Below are positions 22,516-34,222 of a stretch of 64,000 nucleotides of DNA, piece by piece; position 1 is the first letter of the stretch; each line of letters opens with the position of its first letter. The position numbers were made by a program, and so were the translations under genes. The DNA comes from Heterocephalus glaber. Lineage: Eukaryota; Chordata; Mammalia; Rodentia; Bathyergidae. Location: assembly GCF_000247695.1 (NCBI RefSeq), contig NW_004624882.1, forward strand, positions 1,604,158-1,668,157, written 5' to 3'. The notes under the pieces were generated by a model. It saw nothing but the letters and a program-made list of their open reading frames with translations, ran no database searches and was not told the DNA's origin.

Positions 22516-25073
22516 TTGAGCTGGCTCTATAGGGATAGATAAGGGCTTGACAAAGAAAAGGGTTCCAGGGATAATGAAAGTAAAAACAGGACCATAGGCA
22601 GGAATAAATAGGGTCTGGTTAAGGAGACATATTTTTTCAAGTGTAATTAGGACGCAAGACAGGTGATGAGCGCATCCCAAGAGAGCAGTACTCAAAGAGA
22701 GCAATCCAAGAAGACTGGGAAGAGCCAGGGAGGATTCTTGTTGATGCAGGTAATTCTGGTGAGCACCACTCTTCACTGCTAGAGTCATTACAAAGGGAGA
22801 GGGTGCCGTCAGTGGGTAATATCATACAGAAATTACTCCTGTGTGTAGGAAACCTACTGGAGCCCAGGTGAAATTTTAACTGGATGAGCATGATTTGTGC
22901 TTTGTTGAGTGTCATACAGCAAAGAATGCTCTACATTACCTGTGGCCACTACTAGAATTTAAAAGAAACCCATTAATATTGTCAGAAGGAAGACAGACAT
23001 AAGAATAAAGTTTACAAAACCAGCCTAATTTGGATCTCATGGATAGATGTATTGATTCATTTGTTATTTTGCATTCAATAAATATTCTGGATATTAGAGT
23101 CATACTAGGATATGAAGGGGTATGAAGAACATCACAAGCTCCTTCCCTCAAAGAGCTCATAGATTAGTAGACAGATAAAGGCTTCATTACAATGAAAGTA
23201 TCATGTAGAAGCATGTAAGGTACATTATGGCATGAAGGAAGAAAGATCAATTCTTCCCATGATGTATGTGAAGAAAGTGAGCAAAGCTTTGAGTTGTCCT
23301 GAGGGATGATGGAGGAGTTTCTCAGGTGAGCAAGGAAATACAAGGAGTTTGAGGCAAGAGTGCAGGAACATGTCAGAGACTTGAAGAGAAGGTGGCTCAC
23401 TGAGGTTACTTCCATACCCTAGGCATGATGTAATGAGAGCTTAAACTAAAGATGTAGAAATGAGGAAGAAGAAAAATGCAGAAAGTAGAATAACTTAGGG
23501 GATGGGATTGCCATAATGCAACCTTGGAAAAGACCCAAAGATGGAATGGTGATTCTGTCTGTGTCATCTAGGCTGTTTTGTGACCTGAGTTGGAGGAACC
23601 AGGGGGCTAGCGATTACTCTCCTCACCATTCAGTGGCCAACGGGGAAGGAAAAAAGAAAGGACCCCAGAGCAGTGGACAGCAATGGCAGAAGGATAAGGG
23701 AGGCAAGTGGCTGATGAATTCAGTAAGAGAGCCATTTAAAGGCCACGTCTTGAGGGGCAGGGAGGGAGACTGAAATAAAGTCAAGGGAAGGTTCAGTGAA
23801 CATGGGGAAGTGAGCTCAGGTAAGAGGGGCTTGGGATCTTGAGAGTTTACAGTGTTACAGGAAGGTTAGTTTTGGGTATCAAAAAGGTGGGGGATGTGGA
23901 GATGGGAGTGCATGCCTGAAAATGGAATGATGGAGAAGGTGGCTAGAACTGAAGGGATGAATAAACCGAGATGCTAAGTTCATTTTTGTGAATATTTAAA
24001 TGTCAATATTCATCTAGAATGTGACAGGGCACGTGGAAGGTGCTGATTCTTCAGTACATGTAGGCAATGGCTTGAAATTTGGAGAATCTGAGGTGATAAT
24101 GCTGGAGGGGGGCAATAAACAGGAGTTAATTTTTCACTGGGGTGAAAAATAATGATCTATAAATTAATAACAAGAAGCCAGAAGAGCACCAACACTGTTT
24201 CTTGACCCTGTGATTTAAATGCCATAAGAAGGATTCAACCTCCTTCCAAGATAATTGGAAGTAGAGGATCAACCCTCAAAAAACGGTAAAGAGGTTAAAT
24301 GTTAAATCTTTGCGTTTGCAATATGAGTAAAGATCCCAGAGGGTGCAGTGGAAATGGTTAGCTAGGAGGTATAGCAGACAATATGAGGTGCCCTTATGAC
24401 TTCCAGTTGCCTGAGGGCTCTCTTTACCTGCTAAAGTCCACCCTGCACAGACAGTGAACAGGGAGTACTAAGGAATTACCTCTCAGGGCAGCCTTCAACC
24501 AACACCTGACAGGATGTGGGGTATAAAGACCTCAGCTCATTTATCCCGCTGTGGAAGAACTCTGAGACATGTGTTCTACACTGGCTACGAAGTTCCCAAA
24601 GAGGTTGAAACTCCAACTGTCCACAGTAGTTGGATAACTCAGCACTCACTGGTTGTTTTCCTGCTCACTGTCACGCCCCCATTTCATGACTGGTGTTTCC
24701 TGGGATTTCCTCCTAAATAAGCTATGCACACACAAACCCTTGTCTCTGAGTAGGTTTCAGGGGGTCCAAAAGTAAGACAGAGCAGCTATAGAGAAAATTT
24801 CAAGGAAGGACCAGGTGTCACAGAGATGGATGTATCAGAGAAATATACATCCAGAGGCCGCACATTAGGAGGGGTATCCAAGATTAAAAAGTTGAGAGTC
24901 ATAGGAGCAATTAATTAAATGGAACCTATGTATAATGCTGTTGGAGGGCCAGAAGGAGTTGGGGTTCCCAGGTGTTCCTATGGTTTACTGATCACACTAC
25001 CCACATATATATGTATCGGAACTAGAGCAATGTAGAGCTCTGCTGGGACTGAATTTGTACTGGAATATTAATA
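22516..25073. other. Intronic sequence, possible LTR-like end near 24.4-24.8 kb
   Basis: Mostly unrecognised sequence, purine-rich between 22.5 and 24.2 kb. Around 24380-24777 the order of 'tcagctcatttatcccgctg', 'tcctcctaaataagctatgc' and 'ccttgtctctgagtaggttt' resembles the 3' end of an ancient LTR, but I cannot assign it. An L2-like trace ('gcattcaataaatattctgg') is near 23070. Confidence 0.35.
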
Positions 25074-25085
25074 AAAAAGGCAGTG

Positions 25086-26909
25086 ATTCTTTGAGGTATC
25101 TCCATACTGATTTCCACAGTGGCTGCACCAGTCTACACTCCCACCAGCAGTGGAGCAGGGTTCCCCTTTCCCCACAGCCCTGCCAGCACTTGTTATTGGT
25201 CGATTTCATGATAGCAGCCATTCTTTCTGGGGTGAGGTGGGATCTCAGCATTGTTTTCATTTGCATCTCTCAAAGGACCAGTGATGTTGAGCATTTTCTC
25301 ATGTGTTTATTTGCTATTTCTACTTCTTTGTCTGAGAAATGTCTGCTCATTTCAGATGCCCATTTTTGGATTGGGTCATTAAATTTGGGAGGTCTGATTT
25401 TTTTAAAAGTCCTTTATAGATTCGAGATAGTAGACCTTTGTCTGAGGAACAGCAGGTGAAGATTTTTTTCCCACATTGTGGGTTGTCTCTTCACACTGCT
25501 GGTGGTTTCTCTTGCAGTGCAGAAGCTGTTTAATAAGAGATCCCACTTGTTGATTGTTTGTGCTAGTTCACAGGCAACTGAGGTTTTGTTCATAAAATCT
25601 TTTCCTACACCAATGTCTTCAAGAGTTCTACCCAACCTCTGTTCCTGCTGGTTCAGCATTTCTATTTTAATATTTAGATCTTTAATTCATTTCGATTTTG
25701 GTTTAGTGCATGGTGAGAGATATATGTCTAGTTTTAATCTTTGGCAAGTTGACACCCAATTTTTCCAGTGCCATTTATTAAAGAGGCTATCTTTCCTCCA
25801 GTGAGGGTGTTTGGCTCCTTTATCAAAGATGAGATGGCTGAGTGTGTCTGGAGTTGTTTCTGCATCTTCTAATCTGTTCCACTGGTCCTCAAGTCTGTTT
25901 CTTTGCCAGCACCATGCTGTTTTTATCACAGTAGCTTTGTAGTATAGTTTCAAGTTGGGGATTGTGATACCCCCTGCCATGTCTCTGTTACCTAGAATTG
26001 CTTTTGCTATTCTGGGTCTATTCTTGATCCAAATGAATTTTTGGATTATTTTCTCAACGTCAGTGAAGTATGCTGCTGGGATCTCAATTGGGATTGCATT
26101 GAATCTATATAGCAGTTTGGGAAGTATGGCCATTTTCACTATATTGATCCTTCCTACCCAGGAGCAGGGGATGTCTTTCCACTTTCTGATATCTTCTTCA
26201 ATCTCTCTTTTCAGAGTGCTATAGTTTTCAGAGTAGAGGTCTTTGATTTCTTTTGTTAGGTTAATTCCTAGGTATTTCAGGTTTTTTGGATGCTATTGTA
26301 AAAGGATTTGTTTGCCCTATTTCTCTCTCAGTGAGTCTGTTGTTCATGTAGAGGAAAGCTATTGATTTTTGTGTGTTGACCTTGTATCCAGCTACTCTAC
26401 TGAATTTGGTTATTAAGTCTAGAAGACTTTTGGTGGTGTTCTTGGAATATTCTATATAGAGTATCATGTCATCTGCAAATAATGACAATTTGACTTCTTC
26501 ATTTCCTATCTTTATTCCTTTTATTTCTTTCTCTTGTCTAATTGCCATGCCCAATGTTTCCAAAACTATATTGAACCAGAGTGGTGATAGTGGACATTCT
26601 TGTCTTGTTCCTGATTTTAGTGTGAAGGATTTCAGTTTTTGACCATTTAGTATGATATTGGCTGTTGGTTTTTCATAGATGGCTTTTATCAGATTGAGGT
26701 AGAGACCATCTATTGCAATTTTTTGTAGGGTTTTTATCATAAATGCATGATGGATTTTGTCAAATGCTTTTTTGCATCTATTGAGATAATCATATGGTTT
26801 TTTGTCCTTGGCTGTATTGATGTAGTGTATTATACTGATTGATTTGTGTATGTTGAACCATCCCTGCATCCCTGCGATGAATCCCACTTGGTCAGGGTGT
26901 ATGATCTTC
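25086..26909 (-). pseudogene. L1 ORF2 RT-to-Cys-region fragment (inverted segment)
   Basis: Read on the minus strand from 26909 down, this covers the L1 reverse transcriptase. It opens near [20 protein letters not shown] and carries the FADD catalytic motif in [13 protein letters not shown], then the thumb and the C-terminal region up to KSVWRYLKE. Frame breaks lie between the blocks at 26887-26261, 26139-25687, 25659-25414 and 25266-25086. It is inactive. Confidence 0.88.
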
Positions 26910-27529
26910 TGGAAGTCCCATTTGACCGAGCTATTCCCCTGCTGGCTATCTTCCCCAAAGAATTAAAAGAATTACACCACAGTGAGATATGTGTACCCAT
27001 GTTCATAGCAGCACAATTTGTAAGAGCTAAAACTTGGAAGCAGCCCAAATGCCCATCAACTGGAGACTAGATAAAGAAAATGTGGGGTTTTTTTTTATAA
27101 ATTATAGTACTACTCAGCCATAAAAAGTGAGAAATTAGAGGCATTTATAGCTAAATGGATGCACATTGAGGCAATACTCTTAAATGAAATAAACAGGACA
27201 CACATGTGTAAATACCGAATAGTTTCTCTAGTGTGAGAAACTGAAAGTGTAAATAACGACTAAAAGGTATAATGTGAAATAGGAAGAACAGGGGCAAAGC
27301 GGAAGGCAAGTGGGAGGGTAAGGGAAAGGAAAGAAGGGAATGGAATTAGTATGAGAAAATGAGAAAATGGAAACAAAGTCTTTGTAAATAGGAAGGGATG
27401 GAGGGGTTGAAGGGAGGGCAGGAAAAGGGGGAAAAATAAGAACCAAGAGAGACTATGTAAAGGTGCAAATTTCCAATGTTGAATGTCGTTATATTGTATA
27501 CCTAGAATGTACCAATAAAATAATATTTT
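25086..27529. mobile_element. Twin-primed L1 insertion with internal inversion
   Basis: Perfect 12-bp target duplications aaaaaggcagtg lie at 25074-25085 and 27530-27541. Between them, 25086-26909 is L1 ORF2 in minus orientation, and 26910-27529 is the adjoining ORF2 C terminus plus 3' UTR in plus orientation. The inverted part ends in the codons for KSVWRYLKE, and the plus part resumes at EVPFD, which are about ten bases apart in the intact copy at 20780. This is the signature of twin priming during target-primed reverse transcription. The 3' UTR is a single unit ending at 'aatgtaccaataaaataata'. Confidence 0.95.
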
Positions 27530-27541
27530 AAAAAGGCAGTG

Positions 27542-29130
27542 GTAAAATCTGTAAAGTCTTGTTTCAGTTGGTAGCTTTCATATGTGTATTATGGGAGCGG
27601 TGACAAGTATAAACACAGAAATACTATTTTTAATGTTGGACAGAAATGATGGCCCTGAAGAAACTTCAATTTAAAGATGGTACGTGTAGAGACTAATGAA
27701 CAGCTATACGACAGAATGTCACTTCTTACCAGTTAAGAAAGAGTAGGTACATAGTTCAAACAGGGGTATTCTGAAATGACATTTCAAATCTCTGAAAACA
27801 TAGCTATGCCCTAAATCGCTATGAAAGTTGACAGATGTTTCAGTCAGTCTTGATAATATTTTCATTGAGGGGAAGAGGTTGTGAGATTTATAATAAATTT
27901 CTAAAGTGTGCCTTCTCTGTTTGAATATGACTTCAACTTAGGAAAATAATTTATAAATTGGTCAATGGCTATATTTCATCTGTGCGAAGGCGGAGAAAAA
28001 TTCTGTTTTCTGCTCTATTGGGAAATACTGCCTTGAACATGAACTTGGGCCACGGTAACGTGGCAACTGTATTCTGAGAATTTTCTGTTTTATATTAATA
28101 GAGTTTGCAGTCTACGTTTGGGCTGAGTGTATGAAAAAAGAAAGTGTTTCACTCACAAAAGCTATCCAATTACCACGTGAAAAATCATAAAGATTACTTT
28201 TCACACACACATCCATTGGGGTTAAAAACAAAGGAAAAGCAAGTAAACCAAAGAGAAGTAGTAGAATAACACATGCCCTATAAAACTGATGGTGGAAGTC
28301 TGAACAGTGCAAATGAAGTAATCAATTTACAGACTTAATAACTTACTCTTTACATGTTTTCCTCTTAGTCACATGCAGTTTCTCCATGTAGATAAATTGC
28401 TATTTGTTTAAAAAGGTAAAATAAAAGCCCTCCATGTAAATCCCCAGAAATGATTAAATGTGAGTGGTCCTTGGAGCTTGAATTTGAGCATAGCTAGTTG
28501 AATCATCATCCTTGAGTTTCTAAATTATGCCAGAGTTACTTAAGAAGGCTTGTGTGAGGATGGCCTGGGGCTGGAAATTGCATTCACCCTGGGTGGAATA
28601 GCCTGGCCACCAGGGAAGGCCCCTTTCTACTGCTCAGCTACCTAGCTGGGAAGGGAAACCTATGTGAGAGGCCTTGTTCAGGTGTGGAGCCCTCAGAGCT
28701 ACTTCTGTCCAGCCTATAGTTTAGCACAGTATTGAAATCTCCTCATTTCAAGTTAGGACCTGAAAACTGTTGATGAGTGGGTCTCTCACAGCTGCCAGAG
28801 ACAAACTAAATGCTACAGAGACAGCAAGAAGCCCACAACTATTTTGAGCCCTATATTGTATGCCCACAAAGATGCCTCTGCACAGTGTATGCCAATACAT
28901 AATTAATTTACTTTGAGAAGATTTAACTTAATGGTCTGAACTATTTGTTATCTTGAAAATGAAGCTTAAAATTAGCATATGCTTGTGCATATTACAAACT
29001 ATATATAAACTCTGTAGAGTATAAAGACAAGGCTGCACAATTATATCTATCTGAAAGGGATCACTGATCATTGGTGCTCCATTAAACTGTCTTTCAGTCT
29101 CAGCATTAAGTACACAGCGAAGTCCTACTG
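27542..29130. other. Intronic sequence, no feature recognised
   Basis: AT-rich. I find no exon or mobile element hallmark. Confidence 0.4.
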
Positions 29131-29990
29131 ATTATTTTACCCATAACTTCTTTCTATCTCCAGAACCGGTCCTCTAAGTGTTATTTCTCATCTGTACTCT
29201 TTCACGAACTTCTAACGGCTTCCTGTTTCCACTTTTGTCTCTTAGAGCCTATTTTCCATGCAGTACAGCCAGGGTGATATTTGTAAAACGTGGGTTGTAT
29301 TATTTGACTCTATTCCTTAAAACCCTCCTGTGTCCCTATTTCTTTCCTAGAATAGTCCAGACTCCTTATCATGTTCTAGACCAGGGATTAGCACTCTTTT
29401 CCTGTAGAGCCAGATAGTAAATATTTCAGGCTTTGTGGGTCAGAGGGTCTGTCACAACCACTATGCCTTGCAGTCATGGAGCAAAACCAGCCACAGACAA
29501 TATGCAATGTGTGGGACACAGCTGTTCCAAGAAGCAGGCAGAAGGCCAGATTTGACCCAGGAGAGACAGTCTGAAAATTCTTACTGGCAGACCCTCCCTC
29601 ACTTCACCCGTGCAGCTGTCACATCTTTCCATACCCCTTTCCCCTCCAAGCTCTTTCACTCTTGCCACTCTGCCAAGCTTTTCCCTTTTTTCTTTCTGGG
29701 TCACAACTTAAACACTACTTCTTCCTTGCAGACTTCTCTGACTCTCTTATTTTTATGCTGTAATTATCTCTTATGATATCCTGTTCTTTGCTTTCATGAC
29801 ACTCACTATAATTTGTAATTACTTGTGTATTTACTTATTTTACTTCTTATTGCCCGTATTTCTCATGAGGCCATATGATCAAGGAGGGAAGGGACCAGGC
29901 CTATTTTGTTTGCTACTCTGAGTAACCAGCAATTACCACCATGCCTAACACAATGGTTGTCTAATAAAAGCTTATAAAATGAATACATTT
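29131..29990 (+). mobile_element. L2 LINE 3' region, interrupted by a hAT element
   Basis: The L2 pattern is visible on both sides of the hAT insertion. To the left are 'ttccttaaaaccctcctgtg' and 'agactccttatcatgttc'. To the right are 'gcagacttctctgactctct', 'catgaggccatatgatcaag', 'gagggaagggaccagg' and the terminal 'cacaatggttgtctaataaa'. Confidence 0.75.
29382..29562 (+). mobile_element. hAT-type element nested in L2, 3' end eroded
   Basis: It starts cagggattagcactcttttc directly after 'ttctagac', which fits the hAT target consensus NTCTAGAN. Internal 'gccagatagtaaatatttca', 'ggctttgtgggtcagagggt' and 'ccagatttgacccag' match the family also seen at 42569-42793 in reverse. The final terminus is not discernible. 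Confidence 0.7.
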
Positions 29991-30037
29991 CATTTCCTTG
30001 AACCATAGCTTCCTCACCTCTCAAACAGGAATAACAG
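29991..30037 (+). mobile_element. MIR SINE, left part (split by DNA transposon)
   Basis: 'agcttcctcacctctcaaac' then 'aggaataacag' is the MIR core end. It is interrupted exactly at a TA and resumes at 30604. Confidence 0.7.
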
Positions 30038-30039
30038 TA

Positions 30040-30603
30040 CAGTCATGCGCTGTGTAATGATGTTTCAGTCAATGATAGACCACATACACAATGGTCATAT
30101 GCCTTCATCACTCTGCTTTGTCACTGGGATGATAGATCCAACACCCACAACTTGAAGCGGGAGAGGTCTATTTTGGATCACAGTTACTGTTCCTGGTCAG
30201 CCGGCTCCAAGGCAGAAATGGCATGGTGGGAGGGTCTGGCCTGAGGAAAGCTGCTCACGGCATGGTGGCCAGGGAGCAGGGCTAGAAAGGAGAGCCGGAG
30301 AGGAAGATACACCCTTTCAGGTCACGCCTCTAGTGTACTGCCTCTTCTGACCAGGCCCCATTCTTAATAGCACATTTAGCTATGTACAGTGCCCACATGT
30401 TCCAATTACCTTCTTAAAGCCATACCTCTGAACACATGAGGCTTTGGGGGGGGGCATTCTAGATCCAAACCATGACACTACAAGATTATAGTGCCTAGTG
30501 AGGTCATAGCTGTCTTAGTTTGTATAAGTAATCTTTATGATGTTCCCACAATGACAAAATCACCCAATGGCACATTCCCCCATTGTTAAGCAACTCATAA
30601 CTA
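30040..30603. mobile_element. Tigger-like DNA transposon inserted in a MIR, TA target duplication
   Basis: The left end cagtcatgcgctgtgtaatg and right end ctcataacta (reverse tagttatgag) are degraded inverted termini. TA flanks both sides (30038-30039 and 30604-30605). The internal 'gatgttcccacaatgacaaa' and 'atcacccaatggcacattcc' on the right fit the same DNA transposon family. It is itself split by a MaLR LTR at about 30100-30477. Confidence 0.75.
30100..30477 (-). mobile_element. Rodent MaLR (MT-like) LTR nested in the Tigger-like element
   Basis: Plus-strand landmarks are 'tgccttcatcactctgcttt', 'gagaggtctattttggatca', 'ggtcagccggctccaaggca', 'gctgctcacggcatggtggc' and 'aggctttgggggggggcatt', ending catgaca. 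It is colinear with 14384-14788 and 39557-39925. DNA transposon sequence continues on both sides. Confidence 0.75.
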
Positions 30604-30690
30604 TACTTGCCTCAGAGGATTGCCCTGATGATTAAGTGTGCCAAACTCTTGGGGAAGTGCCTGGGACTCAGATATTTTCTTGTGTGTGGT
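30604..30690 (+). mobile_element. MIR SINE, right part
   Basis: 'tacttgcctcagaggattgc', 'cctgatgattaagtg' and 'aagtgcctgggactcag' continue the MIR that stops at 30037. Confidence 0.7.
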
Positions 30691-31241
30691 TCTCGCCTAT
30701 ACAGATACAGTCTTAATGAATAGGATAATTTCTTAAACACATCATTCATTCTTTCAAATGGCATTTGAGTGGTTGGTGATCCATCACCTCCGCCAGAACA
30801 TTCAGGGTACTTTGGTTGTATATTTATAATCTGAATTAAAGATTAGAAACACATACTTTTCTTTTTATAACAATTATCTTTTTCTAGTTAAATTAATTCC
30901 ATCCTAAATCCTTCCTGTAGAGACAATTACCAGTGAGTGTGGAGTTTGGGCTGGAAACAGAAATTAGACTTAGGTGTAGGTGGTCTCCAATATTTTATCT
31001 ATTAAGGTTCTAGAAAATGCAACAAAATTTGAACTTCTTATGCACCTTGGTCTGCTTACATTATCTTTGGGGATCCTAGGGGCTCCTGATAGAAAGAAGA
31101 GGAGTAAAGCACATGCAGGGAATGGAGTGAAAGCATCAGAGGCAGTCAGTAGACACACATGCACTGGTCCAGGGTGTTTTCTCACTCAGCATCCAACCCT
31201 CAGACTCAGCTCTTTGTTTAAGAAATATCCTCAGACAAAGC

Positions 31242-31405
31242 CGTATGTGGTGGTGCACGACTGTAATCCTTAATCTGAACAGTCCTTGGCTAAAGTAGGA
31301 GGATTACAAATTCAAGTCCAGAGTGACTACATAGTAATTTCAAGGCCAATTGGACTATATGCTAAGACCTTGTACCACCCCTACCCCCGCTAAAAAAAAG
31401 AAAAA
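31242..31405 (+). mobile_element. B1/B4-like SINE, diverged
   Basis: 'gtatgtggtggtgcacgact', 'gtaatccttaatctgaacag', 'gtaggaggattacaaattca' and a final A-rich tail after 'ccccgctaaaaaaaag' show a Pol III SINE of 7SL type. Confidence 0.65.
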
Positions 31406-32480
31406 GGAAAGAAATACCCTCAGGCTACTAAGTCTGTGTTACCTAAACACAGAAAGGTAACAGTAAGCCCAGGGGGTAGCCTTTAACCTGTGATTATCCT
31501 ATAAATACTAGCCCTCTGCCTTTGATGGTACAACTACTAGATGTGAGCTAAAAAGTATTTAGAACCCCCTGTGGACTGAGTCAAACTTGGCCCTCCTGGA
31601 ACTGCCTAATATCACATCTTTTCTTAACCTCTTTTTTTTAAACCAGATACTAAGAAGAGGAGGGGTGAAGAGAAAGTAATAAAAAAGCTTATATACTTCC
31701 CAACCCCTATTTATTTTTCTTGGGAACTCTTCCCATTACATCATTTACACATGGATCCTCATCTCAGAGTAAACTTCTGGGAGCCTAATTTAAGGCAATG
31801 AACAAGTGCCTAATGATGAAAAAAATAGTATTCTCTAAATTGCCATTTCAATCCCATCTTTTAATGGTCATCATTTGGGTAATCTTTTTGTAGAAAGTAT
31901 ACCTATGCTGGTTGTTAATCAAGCCCAGCTTACTTGAAAAGCTTAACTCAAGACCATTCAACAACTTCTGAACTAGAGGGAGAGGGGGAAAAAGTAAAAT
32001 AAGAAATAGACTAGATTAAAAGTATAATCTCCCATGTTAAAATCATGCCAGGAACATTTTCCCTATTCAAAATATATTGAAATAGCCATCTTAATAAGGA
32101 TCATTCTATTAAAAGGATGACTGGAAATGTTCTTTTAAACCAAAGAAACACCCATCTGCCTTAGTCTTACATAAAGATTTCTCTGAGCAAGGAGGTAATT
32201 ACAGCTTGACATATGCCTAAAATAGCCTTGATTCCATGTTTTTTTTTTCAATCTAGAGGTGGGCAGATACCACACTGGCGCTTCTCTGAATTACAGCTTA
32301 TAAAACATGGAAAAAATTAAAATCGATTGAATTGTGATGTTGAGTATATAAGCCTTTTGATTACTTTCTCCTTCCCCTCCTCTTCTTAGTATCCTTAAAC
32401 AAATGAAAAGTCTGATTTCTTCTCTAACAGTAATGGTTAGAATCTATTTTGAGAGTTGAGAATGGTACTGCATGGTTTCC
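31406..32480. other. Intronic sequence, no feature recognised
   Basis: AT-rich sequence without exon or repeat hallmarks that I can support. Confidence 0.4.
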
Positions 32481-32499
32481 ATGTGGTCTAGAACAATGG

Positions 32500-32645
32500 T
32501 TCCCAGTCTGTTTTCCCACTTGTCATCTTTAACTCTGGGATTGGCTATTTACTGGTTGCATAACCCTGGGGAAATTCTACACTTCTTTAAGCTTTTGCAC
32601 CCTCATTTATAAAAGTTTTAAAAAGACCCTTTCTCTGAGCCTACC
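32500..32645 (+). mobile_element. MIR-like remnant
   Basis: 'ggctatttactggttgcata', 'accctggggaaattctacac' and 'cctcatttataaaa' follow the MIR core order. Confidence 0.5.
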
Positions 32646-32995
32646 ACTTTTGAGAAGGTGAAGGAGACTCTATTCACATACATTAATCGTGGAAGAACCT
32701 AGAGCATGAAAATAATTGTGGCAGAGATAAGGCCTGCAATGAATTAGATATTTCCCACACTACTTTATAAATAGATACTTTGCAGAAATTCAGCTTTTAA
32801 AATCTAGGCTTTGTTTGATGTGCACAAGTGCTAAATCTTCAACATTTAAAATGTACATAGCAATTTACATGTGCATTATAAAAAGTCATCTGCTGTTCAC
32901 TTTCAAGGAAGAAAAGAATTTTTTTTTCCAGCAGAACAGCTAAGCTTTATTTTTCCATAATAGATTATTATTTCTTCATTTACAAAGCAAGACTT

Positions 32996-33104
32996 GGGCC
33001 GGGGATTTAGCTCAGTGGTTTTGCTGCCTGCTGCGCAAGTACAAGGACCCGAGTTCGATCCCCGGTATGAAAAAGAAAAAAAAAAACCCAAAGAAACAAA
33101 AAAA
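32996..33104 (+). mobile_element. ID-like tRNA-derived SINE, unusual subfamily, copy 1
   Basis: A box tagctcagtgg (33008-33018) and B box gagttcgatcc (33051-33061) are intact. The anticodon-arm region reads 'tgctgcctgctgcgcaagta', which differs from standard ID ('agagcgcttgcctag' type). Target duplications caagactt lie at 32988-32995 and 33105-33112. The tail is A-rich with C interruptions. Confidence 0.88.
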
Positions 33105-33112
33105 CAAGACTT

Positions 33113-34145
33113 TACCTAAGCTTTTGAGGTTTAACACTTGTTTATATTTGTCTGCTAGACCCTTAGATAATTATTCAAATTAAAGTACTAAGTGACCATA
33201 AGTGATACTGGATATTTATAAATAATTTTTGAGAAACAAAACTTTTTCATAAAATCTGGAGAATTGTAGGATTATGGGAATTTGGCAAAGTAGTTTTTGA
33301 GTGTACTTGAGTTTTCCCTTTAAAAGGCAGGAGGCAACTAGGATAGCAAAGCCAAAAACCCTTGGACATTACCAGCAAAACCAGGTGACGAGATATTCCC
33401 ATGAATGCCAAAATATGGCATGAGGGAGTGGAAATGGAGGGAAGGTATACTTGCACAAGAAGTAGGAGATTCTCATCCTGGAAATCTATAGGAGAACAAG
33501 CTGCAGACTTCCATAATAGGCAGCATGATAGCCTCCAAAGCAGAGTGGCGAGGGTGAGGCACATATTTACATGCACAGCTATGGCTAGCTATACGAGAGG
33601 CAGGTAGCAGTCGCATTGGCTCTACGCTGATGATGTGGATGTAACACATCTATCCACAAATAGGGCAGAAAGAGGAAAGTTTTTGAAGAGCATCATTAGG
33701 TAGCTGCTTGTCTTACATGTGTTAATATTAATTGTGAGTACAAAGAGACTAGGTCAGGCCAAATCCTCAGGACTAGAGCAAAAAGTGTTATGAAATGGTT
33801 ACTTAGCTAATTTCAACAATGTTCAACAGACAATAGCCAGGGAGAAAAAAGCTGGGTAGGTATGTGTATGGGGGATCAGGAGGAGGGAATACGCTATTAT
33901 ATAAAGGCATTCGTCTAATGATAACCACTAGAAGAAAAGTACGCATCTTCTGAATATCTAAAGGTCACATGTAGATACACATACACACAATTTTTTTCAC
34001 ATGTGCATGTGTGAAAACACAATAGTGATCACTAAGATATATAGTTGAGTGAAAAAAGCAATAAGCATAAAACTGTGCCTAATATACTACTGTTTCTAAG
34101 AATGGAGAGGGATCAGATTATGAAGTCATATTCAACAGTGACGTT
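33113..34145. other. Intronic sequence, no feature recognised
   Basis: No supported element. The minus frame at 33247-33576 has no recognised similarity. Confidence 0.4.
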
Positions 34146-34222
34146 GGGGGCATGGTCCTGTGGTAGAATGTGTGCTTAGCATGACTGAGGCCTTAAGTTC
34201 CATCCCTGGCACCAAAACAAAG
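34146..34222 (+). mobile_element. ID-like SINE, diverged
   Basis: 'ggcatggtcctgtggtagaa', 'tgtgcttagcatgactgagg', 'ttaagttccatccctggcac' and an A-rich tail. Both Pol III boxes are mutated. Confidence 0.65.

Noticed and set aside
33000..33065. tRNA gene (strong A and B boxes)
   Set aside because: It has an A-rich tail and target duplications, and other copies exist in the window. It is a SINE. The same applies to 43803, 53679 and 56430.
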